Notes: a model not told the origin generated them from the letters alone. A stretch of 64,000 bases of DNA from Zhongshania aliphaticivorans (GCF_902705855.1 NZ_CACSIJ010000017.1:62001-126000), one strand, 5' to 3'. Shown: positions 40,331 to 53,479, numbered from the stretch's first letter. Translations and numbers: made by a program.

Positions 40331-41611
40331 ATGCGTTTTTTCCGTCCTTCGGGTACGACTGTTCGTCGTTGCCTACTTATTTCTTTCGCATCTTTTAGTC
40401 TTGCGTCGTTACCAGCGTATGCTAGCAATACGTCGCTGTCGCTAGCTAAAGCGACGGCAAGTACCTTGGCTAATAATCCACAGCTCCACCAGTTTGAGCC
40501 CAAAAAAGAGGGGCTAGTTGGCAGGCGTGAAAGTAGTGAGCTACGCCCCAGAATGAATGTCGACATTGAGCTGGAAAACTTTGCCGGCAGCGGCGATTTT
40601 TCTTCCACTCAAAATGCAGAGCTGACGCTAGCCTTGTCATCAGTTATTGAGCTAGGAAGTAAGCGCGGGGCCAGAACAATACTGGCAGACTCCAAGTTAC
40701 AGGCCATGGAATACCATCGGCAGGCTGCTACCTTAGATGTTTTAGGGGGCCTAACACGGGACTTTATTCAAACACTTACCATTCAGGAATATATAGCGCT
40801 TGCGCAAGAAGCGCATGATTTGGCGGTTAACACGCTTGCGGTGCTTAAGAATCGAGCTAAACAAGGTGCCGCACCTGATTACGAAGTTAGGCGCGCGAGT
40901 GCGGCGCTTGCTCAAGCGAATTTACGACTAAATTCATTGCGCTTGGAACACCAGCGCGGATTGATAAAGCTGGCGGCGTATTGGGGTGAAACAGATCCAG
41001 TGTGGACATTGCTTGAAGGTGATCTTTATTACTTCCGCGAGGTAGCTAGTTATAAAGAGTTATATAAGCAAGCTCAGTCTTCACCGGCGATAGCCGTCTT
41101 CGCAAGCGAGGCGCGCATCAACGATGCGGAGTTGGCGCTGATAAAAACCCAATCGAGATCGGATGTTAATTGGCGGCTGGGTGTTCGGCAATTTGAAAAT
41201 AGCGATGAAACCGCATTTGTTGCCGGCCTGTCTATTCCCTTATTTAGCGGAAAGCGTAATAAGGGCGCGGTGAAATCTGCGCGAGCGGCACAGAACGAAG
41301 CTGTATTTGAGCAGGCTTCAGCGCAGTTAAAACTACACACTCAGCTTTTTGAGGCTTACTCGCAGCGGCAGCAGCACGTTGCTGCGGCCGATGCTTACCG
41401 TAATACCATCTTACCAGAGCTGAGCGCGGCATTGCGTGCGACTCGGCACGCCTATGAAACTGGGCGTTACAGCTATTTGGAGTGGATTACCGCACAAAGA
41501 GAGCTACTCGATGCGAAGCAGGCGCTCATCGAAAACGCGGCAGCTGCTTCGCTCAATCAAGCCACGATAGAGCAGCTCATTGCAGAGCCGCTCACGCCTC
41601 CGCGTAAGTAA
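40331..41611 (+). CDS. czcC: Outer-membrane efflux factor, CzcC-like (TolC family)
   Basis: Outer-membrane channel of a tripartite metal exporter. After a signal region ending about SLPAYA come two TolC-type repeats. The block ELTLALSSVIELGSKRGAR and the second-repeat FVAGLSIPLFSGKRNKGAVK are typical of CzcC proteins, and helical segments with AAALAQA-like spacing follow each. At 426 residues it is full length. It is the first of three adjacent czc-type genes transcribed together. Confidence 0.9.
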   Translation: MRFFRPSGTTVRRCLLISFASFSLASLPAYASNTSLSLAKATASTLANNPQLHQFEPKKEGLVGRRESSELRPRMNVDIELENFAGSGDFSSTQNAELTLALSSVIELGSKRGARTILADSKLQAMEYHRQAATLDVLGGLTRDFIQTLTIQEYIALAQEAHDLAVNTLAVLKNRAKQGAAPDYEVRRASAALAQANLRLNSLRLEHQRGLIKLAAYWGETDPVWTLLEGDLYYFREVASYKELYKQAQSSPAIAVFASEARINDAELALIKTQSRSDVNWRLGVRQFENSDETAFVAGLSIPLFSGKRNKGAVKSARAAQNEAVFEQASAQLKLHTQLFEAYSQRQQHVAAADAYRNTILPELSAALRATRHAYETGRYSYLEWITAQRELLDAKQALIENAAAASLNQATIEQLIAEPLTPPRK

Positions 41612-41647
41612 ATTAATTTTCGCCAATATGCGTATAAAATTCAGGAT

Positions 41648-42562
41648 ATGAGAATGAAACAACGATTAATAGTTAGCTTCACGGCATTGCTATTTTGCCA
41701 AGCGAGTATGGCTCTAGCAGACGGGGCTCACCAACATCATGATGAAAATGAAGAGCAATTTAGTCTTGTTATAGACGATGATATTGCGTCTAGGGCCGGT
41801 ATTAAAACCGCTGTTCTAGGGGCGCACAAAATTAAGCAAACTGCTAGGTTTTACGGAAAGCTCACAACTGCCCCTGAACAAACTAGCCATATACGCGCGC
41901 GTTTTTCGGGAGTTATTCATTCTGTCGCAGTGAATATTGGCGACAAGGTAAACACTAACGATAAGTTGGCAATAGTGGAGTCGAATGAAAGTTTAAAGAA
42001 CTATGAAATTCGTTCTCCTATTCGCGGCACGGTGATTCAGCGACACGCCAATGCGGGTGAAATGGCACGCGATCAAGTACTGCTATCAATTTCAAATACA
42101 GACTATTTGTGGGCCGAATTGCGAGTATTCCCCTCCCAACAAATCTCACTTCGGGCTGATCAAAGCGCCTATATCCGTGCCGACAATCAGAGCTTAGCAA
42201 CTCGTATTGCCCATATATTACCCGCCGAGGGGTCGTCTCCGTATCGTATTGCCCGCGTAAGAGTAAGCAATGCAGACGGCGTATGGTTCCCAGGCCAATT
42301 GATTCAAGCCGATGTAGTTGTTAATGAAGTTGACGCCATCTTGGCAGTAAGAAAAGCGGCGCTACAAAGTCTAGATGACAAGCTTGGAGTCTTTGTGAAA
42401 GAGGCTGAGGTCTATCGCTTTATTCCACTTGAGCTTGGTCGCGGTGATGCGGACTTTGTGGAAGTTATTTCCGGCATTTCCGCTGACACGGAATATGTAG
42501 TGACGAATAGCTATCTTCTCAAAGCAGATATCGAAAAGTCTGAATCTAGTCACGAACACTGA
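41648..42562 (+). CDS. czcB: Periplasmic adaptor (membrane fusion protein), CzcB-like
   Basis: Links the inner-membrane pump to the outer-membrane factor. A signal peptide (about 24 residues) precedes HQHHDENEEQ, a likely metal-binding tail. The barrel-lipoyl part has RARFSGVIHSVAVNIGDKV and IRSPIRGTVIQRHANAGEMA. At 304 residues it is short for CzcB because the alpha-hairpin between the lipoyl halves is reduced to a few residues (AIVESNESLKNYEI). It lies between czcC and czcA. Confidence 0.9.
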   Translation: MRMKQRLIVSFTALLFCQASMALADGAHQHHDENEEQFSLVIDDDIASRAGIKTAVLGAHKIKQTARFYGKLTTAPEQTSHIRARFSGVIHSVAVNIGDKVNTNDKLAIVESNESLKNYEIRSPIRGTVIQRHANAGEMARDQVLLSISNTDYLWAELRVFPSQQISLRADQSAYIRADNQSLATRIAHILPAEGSSPYRIARVRVSNADGVWFPGQLIQADVVVNEVDAILAVRKAALQSLDDKLGVFVKEAEVYRFIPLELGRGDADFVEVISGISADTEYVVTNSYLLKADIEKSESSHEH

Positions 42563-45682
<3,120 letters not shown>

Positions 45683-45688
45683 AAGAGA

Positions 45689-45727
45689 AGGGCGCCTGTG
45701 TGCGCCCTAATCTGTGCTTTTGTTTTG
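45689..45727 (+). terminator. terminator after czcA
   Basis: AGGGCGC (45689-45695) pairs with GCGCCCT (45702-45708) around a CTGTGT loop, and a T-rich tract follows at 45718-45725 after a short gap. It lies right after the czcA stop and before the convergent integrase gene. Confidence 0.55.
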
Positions 45728-45762
45728 TGCTAGAAACCGGCTATTTTTCAATATAAACAGTG

Positions 45763-46995
45763 TTATACAGGGCGTTCTTTACCGCTAGCCGCCCGCTTTT
45801 TATCATCTGTCTGCACATACACCGTATCGGTGGTGGACATACTGGCATGGCCTAAATCCTCAGACACATCTTTAAGAGCGCGGCCACGTTCAATCTCTAA
45901 GCTCGCGCCAGTATGACGTAACCAATGCGTCGTCGCTTCTTTGAATTTGCTAGCATTGTCTTCACCGTAGCGCGTTTTCATTTGCTCGTAAGCCTGATCG
46001 AACACTTCTTGCACCAGGCGTGATAACTGCCGCGCCGTCATTCCGCCGCGACCGCGGATTTTTTCGATAATAGGGTGGTTTTCACCCGTCACCGGTAATT
46101 TATTTAAGCCGCGAGAGAGTCTATATCGCGTCAAATAATCTAAAAAACTCGGTGGGACGGTAATATCGCGAACTTTTCGGCCTTTACCATAGATCTTAAG
46201 CCACCAATTATTCTCATTATCCTTCCAAAAGTGACTCATTGTTGGCGACCATTCGGGGCGATCTGAATATTCAGAAATACGAAGAAATAAGGTTTTTAAA
46301 GACGCAATAAGAAACAAACTGCGCTCGTATCTTGAGTCCTCATCAGCCATTGCATGGGCAACCTGCAAAAGAAATTGCCACTGGTCTTCACTTAAGCGTT
46401 TTACATCTTTAACCTGAGCGTCTCTAATTAAGTAGCGGCAATCTTTTTTGGCTATTTGTACGGGGTTGCCGTAGCAGTATTCTTCATCGGTTAAATGTTT
46501 GTAAAACGCATTCACGGCGGTGAAGGTTGCTTGCAGGGTTTCTTGCGAGGGGTGATATTTCTTTTTGTCAGGCTTTGAATTGTCGCCTTTGGCTGTCATC
46601 AATCTAAATGGCGCCCATTCAGGATTGCTGATGTATAAGCCGCCTGTAAGGTGAAATTTCTCTACATTAGATAGGCATATCCACGTTAACGGTGGTCGCC
46701 AGCAAAAATCAGTATATTCTAAAATGTCAGATTTTCGGTATTCGTCGATGGGCTTGTCTTTAATTAAAAAGGCCCAGAGCAGAAACTTTTCGATCTCAGA
46801 ACGAAATCGCGTGTAAGTATGTTCAGATTTGTTTCGGCCAATATAAGCTAAAAATTCCTGACCCCAGCGCCATGCCTTAAGTTTCCATTGATCGGAATTA
46901 GTAAGCAAAGCAGTTAGATCGGGAAACTCCTCAATCTTTACGTCTTTAAGGTCTTTGTATGTTGGGTACAACGGGACAGGTTTAGGGATGGCCAT
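45763..46995 (-). CDS. Tyrosine recombinase (phage/island integrase)
   Basis: Site-specific recombinase of 410 residues. The catalytic set is visible: Arg in LFLRISEYSDR near residue 238, Lys in GKGRKVRDI, His-x-x-Arg in HWLRHTGAS near 357, His in DLGHASMSTTD, and the nucleophile Tyr in TDTVYVQTD near 391. The N-terminal half has a SAM-like core-binding region. It closes the metal region and converges on czcA. I found no tRNA next to it to mark an attachment site. It is intact, so it may be functional. Confidence 0.9.
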   Translation of the reverse strand: MAIPKPVPLYPTYKDLKDVKIEEFPDLTALLTNSDQWKLKAWRWGQEFLAYIGRNKSEHTYTRFRSEIEKFLLWAFLIKDKPIDEYRKSDILEYTDFCWRPPLTWICLSNVEKFHLTGGLYISNPEWAPFRLMTAKGDNSKPDKKKYHPSQETLQATFTAVNAFYKHLTDEEYCYGNPVQIAKKDCRYLIRDAQVKDVKRLSEDQWQFLLQVAHAMADEDSRYERSLFLIASLKTLFLRISEYSDRPEWSPTMSHFWKDNENNWWLKIYGKGRKVRDITVPPSFLDYLTRYRLSRGLNKLPVTGENHPIIEKIRGRGGMTARQLSRLVQEVFDQAYEQMKTRYGEDNASKFKEATTHWLRHTGASLEIERGRALKDVSEDLGHASMSTTDTVYVQTDDKKRAASGKERPV

Positions 46996-47133
46996 GTTTT
47001 ATCCTGATATCTGCATATATAAGTGGCTGTATGCCATCATAGCAGCCCACACTCACTATTTCCAATACTGGAGAGTATCGGAAACAATCTATCCAGCAAT
47101 ACAATCTTTCAATCCCCTGCACATCGGTAGTTA

Positions 47134-47469
47134 TTAATGGGAGCTTTCACCCGCCTCATTCAGTGCACAAGTACTATTCTTAAACGCTATTCTTGGTTGT
47201 GGACCCGGCCGTCCTAGGTTTAACAAGCTAGGCTTTTTTCGTATGAACTTCGCTTCACAGTTATTGTTATAGAAAACTGTTAACGATGAGAGATCGATGT
47301 TTTCTAATGTCATAGCGACAAATTGGTGTTCACGAATAAAATCAACCATCGTATCCAAATCCCTTAGATGGAGGGCCGACGGAGCGAGTGCAGGATATGC
47401 TGAGGCGCTCCAAGCAACTAAAATTACGGCAAATGCCCTTTTAATAAGCGTCATATTTTTACTCACCAT
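47134..47469 (-). CDS. hypothetical secreted protein
   Basis: Not recognised. The 111 residues begin with an export signal (MTLIKRAFAVILVAWSASA when read from the second Met at 47454), and the mature part has two Cys, in NNNCEAKF and NSTCALNE, that could pair in the periplasm. It is on the same strand as the following unrecognised genes. Start at 47469 or 47454 cannot be decided. Confidence 0.5.
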   Translation of the reverse strand: MVSKNMTLIKRAFAVILVAWSASAYPALAPSALHLRDLDTMVDFIREHQFVAMTLENIDLSSLTVFYNNNCEAKFIRKKPSLLNLGRPGPQPRIAFKNSTCALNEAGESSH

Positions 47470-47511
47470 TTATTTTATGTATCGATCTGCCATTAAACAC
47501 CCACCCAACAA

Positions 47512-47916
47512 CTATTTTCCATGATGTGATTTTTCAATTAATACCTGCTCTAATTCACGAACAGTGCCTAAGGCGTAACCGCTTTCATCGATGTTACTTA
47601 GTCGATAGCTACTCGCCAGATCCGTAATGGCGGGTAAAACGCGGGCCATATATTGATCTAGGTCTTCAGCGTCAGATGACCTTAGTATTAATTCACATTC
47701 GGATGCCGCATTTTCTATCTGCCAACCGATATTACCCCAATGGAATGACTTCTTTTGTTTTCTATTTGCATCTTGGAATTGTTTAATTAGCGCAGCATCC
47801 ATTTCAAGCTGGATACGTATTTTAGCTGCCCAAGATTCAGTGATCGGCGTACTATTAGGCATAAAATGTAAGTAACACAGCCTTACTTTCAATTTTAGCT
47901 TGGTCCAATTGTTCAC
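47512..47916 (-). CDS. hypothetical protein
   Basis: Not recognised. I start it at GTG 47916 because AAAAGGGGAG lies just upstream. The frame is open to an ATG at 47994, which would overlap the neighbouring gene's stop, and a later ATG at 47862 begins MPNSTPITESWAAK. The protein is soluble and helical, with SFHWGNIGWQIENAASECE in the middle and no signal or membrane segment. It lies just downstream of the exported protein gene at 47981-48898. Confidence 0.5.
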   Translation of the reverse strand: MNNWTKLKLKVRLCYLHFMPNSTPITESWAAKIRIQLEMDAALIKQFQDANRKQKKSFHWGNIGWQIENAASECELILRSSDAEDLDQYMARVLPAITDLASSYRLSNIDESGYALGTVRELEQVLIEKSHHGK

Positions 47917-47980
47917 GAACTCCCCTTTTGTCTCAGTGTGGTGTGTTATTCGCACACTATTACAGAGTGATAGTTGATAT

Positions 47981-48898
47981 TTATTCGCGATCAATTATCT
48001 CAAATTCTAGTGTATCAAGACGAATATCAACGTTTGCCAATCGTCCCCACCAGTCACACTCCTCAATACAAAGCGTGGCAGAAAGCATATTTCCACTTGA
48101 GTGTTCGATATCATCGATCGCATTAAAAGATTTGCTATTTCCAAGCACGTAATACCAAATTAACCATTGGCTATTCTGTTTAAGTATTCCAATCGAAAAC
48201 GATCCGTAGATACCCTCTTTATGCTCGATAATGGCCCATTGATTTCCCTTTATACCTTCCTCAAAAATAATTTCTTTGCTAGCGCGAGCTTGTGCTAAGA
48301 GTCGTTCTATCTGGGCCGTATCATCTACTTTCTTTGGAGAAAGCTGTGCTGTTAATGTATTTAGATACAGGCCGGTTTGATAATCTCCAAGCACATCACG
48401 CCATTGATTCGCCACCGACGTCGGCTTGATAAGCTTATCAAAATCACACTCGCAACTAATTTTTTCATTGTTTATGTGCCAATTACTTGTAGCCCTATAA
48501 CAGCCCGTAATCTCCTTAGGGTTTGAGATGCCCTCTACACTGGGAAGTGTTATTAGCTCCCAAGTGTTTTCTTTACTGAGAGCATAGGCTTGCTCAAGCC
48601 CTACCCCATCCATTACTTCGGTCATAATGAAACTAGGGAAATGAGTTTTTTTATTAAGACAAGCACCTAATAATTCGCCACGATTTATTGGTTTCTTAAA
48701 AACGTTGTCGCCATCAGCGCTGAGTATTATGATCCCCGGCTCATCTAGACCGCGAGAAATACTTAGCACCATTGGTTTTTGCCCCGGTGCCGACAACTGC
48801 CAATTATGGCTGGAATGTTCTAAAGCATGACTGAATGACACAAGAGAAAGCAGAATATAAAGAGTGGATACGCGTGTCATTAGCCCAATGTAAATCAT
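47981..48898 (-). CDS. hypothetical secreted protein
   Basis: Not recognised. The 305 residues carry an export signal (MTRVSTLYILLSLVSFSHA if started at the second Met, 48880), followed by a soluble mature region with Cys at several positions, including CYRATSNWHI, KISCECDFDK and LCIEECDWWG. The paired Cys suggest a periplasmic or extracellular protein with disulfides. The ATG at 48898 has AGGT upstream and cannot be ruled out. Confidence 0.55.
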   Translation of the reverse strand: MIYIGLMTRVSTLYILLSLVSFSHALEHSSHNWQLSAPGQKPMVLSISRGLDEPGIIILSADGDNVFKKPINRGELLGACLNKKTHFPSFIMTEVMDGVGLEQAYALSKENTWELITLPSVEGISNPKEITGCYRATSNWHINNEKISCECDFDKLIKPTSVANQWRDVLGDYQTGLYLNTLTAQLSPKKVDDTAQIERLLAQARASKEIIFEEGIKGNQWAIIEHKEGIYGSFSIGILKQNSQWLIWYYVLGNSKSFNAIDDIEHSSGNMLSATLCIEECDWWGRLANVDIRLDTLEFEIIDRE

Positions 48899-49016
48899 CT
48901 AATTATTACCTGAAGGGAGTTAATGGAGCAACGCGGGAAATCGAGGTCTCGTGCCTTGATAACATCATCCTCCGGCATAATCACCGAGTTTGCGTGATCT
49001 CTACCACACAAACTAT

Positions 49017-49433
49017 TTATTCGGGTTTAGTAATAACAAGCTTTATTTTATCCTCTGGCAAATTGGGGCTCGTTATATCCATGGTGTGTTTATTTCCATG
49101 TATTAACCATGTCTCGCCTAGGCTATTCGCCGTCAAATAACATACTTCACCGCCAATTATGACGCCAGGTGATCGAAAAGGGATCGCGCTTCGCTTTTTC
49201 TTGCAGCTCACGCTCGCAATTTCTGGCGAGACTGACGTGACACCAGGGTAAATACCCCACCAACCTGGAAAACCATTACTAATGGATAAGACTTCTTTGG
49301 TTTCACCAACGGATAAATAAATGGCTGCAGTATCGTTTTTAGTTTCTATTAAGGATTCATAACTTGCCCTACTTCCAGCGCAAGCCTGCAGTAATATGCT
49401 GAGGCCAGCTAAAACTATGATATTTACGCGCAT
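49017..49433 (-). CDS. hypothetical lipoprotein
   Basis: Not recognised beyond its export class. Started at ATG 49433, with AAAAGG just upstream, it begins with a hydrophobic signal MRVNIIVLAGLSILLQACAG, whose LLQAC is a lipobox with Cys18 as the acylation site. The mature part contains ATIYLSVGETKEV-like beta segments and two more Cys (SVSCKKKR and GEVCYLTAN). A longer frame opens at 49493 but lacks the signal at its N-terminus. Confidence 0.6.
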   Translation of the reverse strand: MRVNIIVLAGLSILLQACAGSRASYESLIETKNDTAAIYLSVGETKEVLSISNGFPGWWGIYPGVTSVSPEIASVSCKKKRSAIPFRSPGVIIGGEVCYLTANSLGETWLIHGNKHTMDITSPNLPEDKIKLVITKPE

Positions 49434-49658
49434 TGTATAAACCTTTTTAACAAGAGCAACGGCTGGTACGTCGCACGCTCGGCAATTTAACACTCACTAG
49501 GAGTCCGTAATCCATCTTAACCCTCGACGGATATTAATTGAAGAGCGAATTAGATATCTCCAGTAGTCAAAATATTATTTAAGGATTGTATGTTTCAGGA
49601 TAATGAAAAAACTGTTCAATACCGCGTCATAAAAATATTGGCGTCAAGACAATTGCCA

Positions 49659-51242
49659 CTAGATTCGGATACTATGCTTTAACCGCCGCCATCCCACCAC
49701 AACTCCTAGTATAGACAAGCTAAGCCCGCCCAATGAAAGGCTGATAACGACGATGTCCCACAACGGACGTCGCTCCCATAGCCAAATATAATCCCATGAG
49801 TGCAAGCCGTTGTAGAGCCAGCGATACAGGCGATTTACTGTGGTGCTTTTATCTAATAGTTCACCGGTTACTAAATTGATATGAAACCATGTACGATCGG
49901 CGTCGCTGTATTCAACCCGTAAAATTGGCAGAGGCTTGCCACCCCTTTCCGGATGGCGTGTGAAGTAGTAGCTGTCGTATTGTTCAAGAATGGTGTATCT
50001 CGTCACCGTCTCATTCGGCCGTAGCGTACTCGCCATCGTTTTTAATCGCGATAACTCAGGTGCTGGTAGCACTTCTCCATTGCTATTAAGGCGCACCACT
50101 CTGCCATCCCTTTGCCAAGCTTGATACACAGCTTGAGTGTCGAAATGAATAAGCTCAACCGAGACGACTGAGTTAGGAAAATTTGGCGCAATTGCAGAAA
50201 AATCTTCCGGAACAAGCTCTCTAGTTACGCCGGTGAATTGTTGTTGCTGCCATATTGAGGCAGAGCGTGATGGATTAAGCTTGCCTGGGTTCATCGAGAG
50301 CAAACCGCTGAAAATCCACAGCAGTGTTACTGTTCCAAATAGCACTCCGGTAATGTAGTGCCACCGCATTATCCCACGATAGGGAATAGACGGTTTACCG
50401 GGTTTGGGCTTGCGCTTCCAGCGCAGCCAACCCATCCACAATCCGGTGAATGAAAGTACGACGCCAGCCGTTGACAGAATGTCTACCGCCCATGCCCACA
50501 GGTCCGGAAATTTCCGCAGTACTGTGGGATATAGCCAATGAGTCACCGCTGAAAAGTAATTCAGCACACGCTCAATTCTATGGCTGTCTCGGACCACTTC
50601 TCCGGTGGTCGATGACACATAGAGTTCAGTATGCTGGGAATCATTAAAAGCAAAGTGCAGTAAAGGCCGATGAGCATTTAAAGATGATGACAAAGTCCAT
50701 TGATCTGTTTGCGGGTTACCAATATAACGCGCCGTTATGGCTTTGCCGCTTCCACGAGCAAAGAACTCACTCGCAATACGCGCAGCTAAGTCTGGCTGTA
50801 TCCTGTTGACCCGCTCTCCGGTATCAGCATAGACAGCACGTACTTGATCGCTACCGACTATATGGATGTAATAAACCGGCCGGCCAAATAACATAGCCAG
50901 TCGTATCTTACTTGCGATAACCGGCGCCTTTGGATCAGCAGCCGCTTCGCAGCGAGTTTCCGAGGGCGTAGCCACACATTGATAGTCTTCTGCACTTAAC
51001 TGCGCGACAGCGTCAGCGGCGCTGTACTTTGACGAGGAAAAATCCAAGGTCTGCTGCCCTGCGAACCGTTCACTTAATGTTAGGTTCGGGTATTCCACAT
51101 ACATCATGAAAATACCGCTGATAAACCACGCACAAAAGAATAGGCATAGAATAACCCCCAACCAGCGATGTAATAAAAACAGCTGACGTTTCCACCACTT
51201 CCATTTCAGCACCTTTTTGCTATCGTGTATTACATTGCGCAT
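49659..51242 (-). CDS. PepSY-domain membrane protein (putative reductase)
   Basis: Integral inner-membrane protein of 527 residues. It has four main hydrophobic segments: LHRWLGVILCLFFCAWFISG (about 25-45), the paired WAVDILSTAGVVLSFTGLW and HYITGVLFGTVTLLWIFSG near the middle, and a last one near IVVISLSLGGLSLSILGVVV. PepSY-type periplasmic regions lie between them. His residues in the helices (LHRW, RWHY, LHSWDY) fit haem binding as in the ferric-siderophore reductase FoxB/FsrB group. It overlaps the upstream TonB-dependent receptor by one base, so both share the riboswitch-led transcript. The substrate is unknown. Confidence 0.82.
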   Translation of the reverse strand: MRNVIHDSKKVLKWKWWKRQLFLLHRWLGVILCLFFCAWFISGIFMMYVEYPNLTLSERFAGQQTLDFSSSKYSAADAVAQLSAEDYQCVATPSETRCEAAADPKAPVIASKIRLAMLFGRPVYYIHIVGSDQVRAVYADTGERVNRIQPDLAARIASEFFARGSGKAITARYIGNPQTDQWTLSSSLNAHRPLLHFAFNDSQHTELYVSSTTGEVVRDSHRIERVLNYFSAVTHWLYPTVLRKFPDLWAWAVDILSTAGVVLSFTGLWMGWLRWKRKPKPGKPSIPYRGIMRWHYITGVLFGTVTLLWIFSGLLSMNPGKLNPSRSASIWQQQQFTGVTRELVPEDFSAIAPNFPNSVVSVELIHFDTQAVYQAWQRDGRVVRLNSNGEVLPAPELSRLKTMASTLRPNETVTRYTILEQYDSYYFTRHPERGGKPLPILRVEYSDADRTWFHINLVTGELLDKSTTVNRLYRWLYNGLHSWDYIWLWERRPLWDIVVISLSLGGLSLSILGVVVGWRRLKHSIRI

Positions 51243-53449
51243 TATTCAGCAAACCGGTAATGAACACCCAACTCCGCACTGCGTGGGTCGGCTAATCGCT
51301 GGGTCAAACCACCTCCCGAAGCCCAAGATGCGTAAGTTTCATCGCTAAGATTTCGACCTCGTAGAGTGAAGGTATATTGCTGCCATTGGTAAGCAACACT
51401 TGCATCAACGGTGGTGTAGGAAGCTAGCTGAATTCCATTGTTGTTGTTTGCCTCGCGCTCCCCTACATGCCGCACGCCGCTATTAAATTTCCAGTTACCA
51501 AGTACTTTATTCACGTACAAGGCTGCCACCCACTCAGGAACATTCGTGGGAGTATTTCCAGTGCGAGAAATAACTTCAGTGCCTAGATTTTCATTAAACT
51601 CATCAAACTCCGCTTTCCAGTTCCACGCCACGTTAGCATCCACGCGCCAGTCATTCGGGAGGCGTGACGATGCCGCTAGTTCAATACCTTGAGATACTTG
51701 AGCACCTATCTGAGAGCTTATTCGTATACCATCAATAACATCAGAAGTTAAAATATCGTTCTTCTCAATATCATAAAGCGCAATGGTTATATCTAGGCTG
51801 TCGTTCAGTAGACTAGCTTTTGTCCCGATTTCTATTTGCTCGCCTTTCTGTAAACTAAATTCATCTTTGCTAGCATCGAGACTGACTAACTGAGATACCG
51901 GCTGAGCAGCTCGGCTGTAACTCGCGTATATATTTAGTTCCGGCATTAGACTATAAACCGCCCCAACACGCCCAGTAACGGGGTAATAGGTTTTATTATA
52001 TTTGTCTGCACCTGTATAAGATTTGCGCTCAACATCGATTGCGTCGTAACGCAGGCCGCCAATTAACTTTAGTTGGTCGCTAAAATCGAGCACGTTCTCA
52101 AAATAGACTGCTGTATTTTGGGTAATTATTTTGGCGGTCCTCTCCGCTTCCGCGTCAGGCCCATAGCCTCGGTCAATATTATGCAAACTCACACTGGATG
52201 GGTCTGGCGAATTGGGGTAACTCTGTCCGCTATTGCGATTTTGATTATTGAGATCGTATAGCGTGCCAATTACGAACTGGTTCTCACGACCAAACAGATT
52301 ACCCTTCCATCGAAAATCTAGTCGATTACCAATTTGCGTATCATCCCGGTAAATTAAGAAAAAACTACTTCTGTCCACCATATTGGTTTGGGGATTCCAA
52401 ACCGTTTTCTCTGTGTTTCGCCAGTCAAGTTTCTGTGTCGCAAGATACAGCTCATTGCGAACTTCCCAATGGTCAGAAAGGCTAATTTCGCTAATGAATC
52501 TACCATACGCATTTTCGGCCTGGGCAAAATTATCCAAATTATTATAATTCTCGCGGCGTGTTCCCTTAGCAATTCGTGGGTTAACCAGCCTGTCCGTACT
52601 GGTGTTGGCGGGCCGTATTTCTTGTTCACCGTCAATATTAATGACGGTGTCATACACTACTGGTGTGCCGTAGTAGCTTTTTACATCATCTTCAAAATAG
52701 CTAGCGCTAACGGTAAATCTCGCGGCATCATTCGCCCGCCATAATAAGCTTCCGCCGGCTGCATCGTAGACTTCTTCACTACCGTGCACATATCCGCCGC
52801 TCTCGTTATGGGAAATATCAGCGCGATAATAAAGGTTCTTTACTGCTGTCGGGCCTCCTACGCCAATCGCTGTGCGGTAATTATCCCACACCCCTGCGCT
52901 CATCAAAGCCTCGCCGGAAAAAGCTTGAGTAGGCATTTTGCTAACATAATTTATAGCCCCGCCCACCGCGCCTTCGCCGTGAAGCAATGATGCGGGCCCC
53001 TTCAATACTTCGACCTGTTCGAACATAAAACTGTCAAGTGGGCGTGCAGACTGTGAATTGGTATTTTGGCGGACGCCATCGCGCAGAATCGTAATATCGT
53101 TACTGCTAAAACCGCGAGTTGAATAGCCTGGAATCGAACCAACACCGGTACCGCCCGTCATGCCCACTGCTGTTTCAACTGCTTCCATTGCCGTGCGGGC
53201 ACCGTATTGTTGAATCATATTTTGGCTAATAACAGACACACTAGCAGGAAGGTCACGTAAGGAAATATCTAAGCGAGAACCCGTTCCAGATGACTCATCC
53301 AAGGCGAGATTTTTGCCATCTTGAATACCGGTAACCAGCATATGTTCGGTGACTTTTTGTTGATCACTGGCTGGTACTTCGTCTGCCATTACAAAGGAAA
53401 ATTGCGTAGACACCACAGCAATAACAGGGGTAAGAATAAATAATTTCAT
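51242..53449 (-). CDS. TonB-dependent receptor, siderophore type, riboswitch-controlled
   Basis: Outer-membrane gated barrel of 735 residues. A signal peptide ending near FVMA precedes a TonB box (EHMLVTG), a plug with LPASVSVISQNMIQQYGA, GYSTRGFSSNDITILRDG and VEVLKGPASLLHGEGAVGG, and a barrel ending RSAELGVHYRF. This plug belongs to the siderophore receptor class. BtuB-like receptors are usually near 600 residues. No STN domain is present. A cobalamin riboswitch lies upstream, so the ligand may be a corrinoid or cobalt complex in spite of the siderophore-like sequence. Confidence 0.9.
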   Translation of the reverse strand: MKLFILTPVIAVVSTQFSFVMADEVPASDQQKVTEHMLVTGIQDGKNLALDESSGTGSRLDISLRDLPASVSVISQNMIQQYGARTAMEAVETAVGMTGGTGVGSIPGYSTRGFSSNDITILRDGVRQNTNSQSARPLDSFMFEQVEVLKGPASLLHGEGAVGGAINYVSKMPTQAFSGEALMSAGVWDNYRTAIGVGGPTAVKNLYYRADISHNESGGYVHGSEEVYDAAGGSLLWRANDAARFTVSASYFEDDVKSYYGTPVVYDTVINIDGEQEIRPANTSTDRLVNPRIAKGTRRENYNNLDNFAQAENAYGRFISEISLSDHWEVRNELYLATQKLDWRNTEKTVWNPQTNMVDRSSFFLIYRDDTQIGNRLDFRWKGNLFGRENQFVIGTLYDLNNQNRNSGQSYPNSPDPSSVSLHNIDRGYGPDAEAERTAKIITQNTAVYFENVLDFSDQLKLIGGLRYDAIDVERKSYTGADKYNKTYYPVTGRVGAVYSLMPELNIYASYSRAAQPVSQLVSLDASKDEFSLQKGEQIEIGTKASLLNDSLDITIALYDIEKNDILTSDVIDGIRISSQIGAQVSQGIELAASSRLPNDWRVDANVAWNWKAEFDEFNENLGTEVISRTGNTPTNVPEWVAALYVNKVLGNWKFNSGVRHVGEREANNNNGIQLASYTTVDASVAYQWQQYTFTLRGRNLSDETYASWASGGGLTQRLADPRSAELGVHYRFAE

Positions 53450-53463
53450 AGTAAATCCTCAAA

Positions 53464-53479
53464 CGCCCAACCCCGGGCG
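53464..53479 (-). promoter_or_regulatory. hairpin just before the receptor ribosome binding site
   Basis: On the minus strand CGCCC, a six-base loop and GGGCG form a short GC stem followed by TTTGAGGA and the start codon. It could be part of the expression platform of the cobalamin riboswitch. Confidence 0.4.

Noticed and set aside
45683-47133. tRNA or attachment site beside the integrase
   Set aside because: I found no cloverleaf sequence or obvious direct repeat near the integrase gene.
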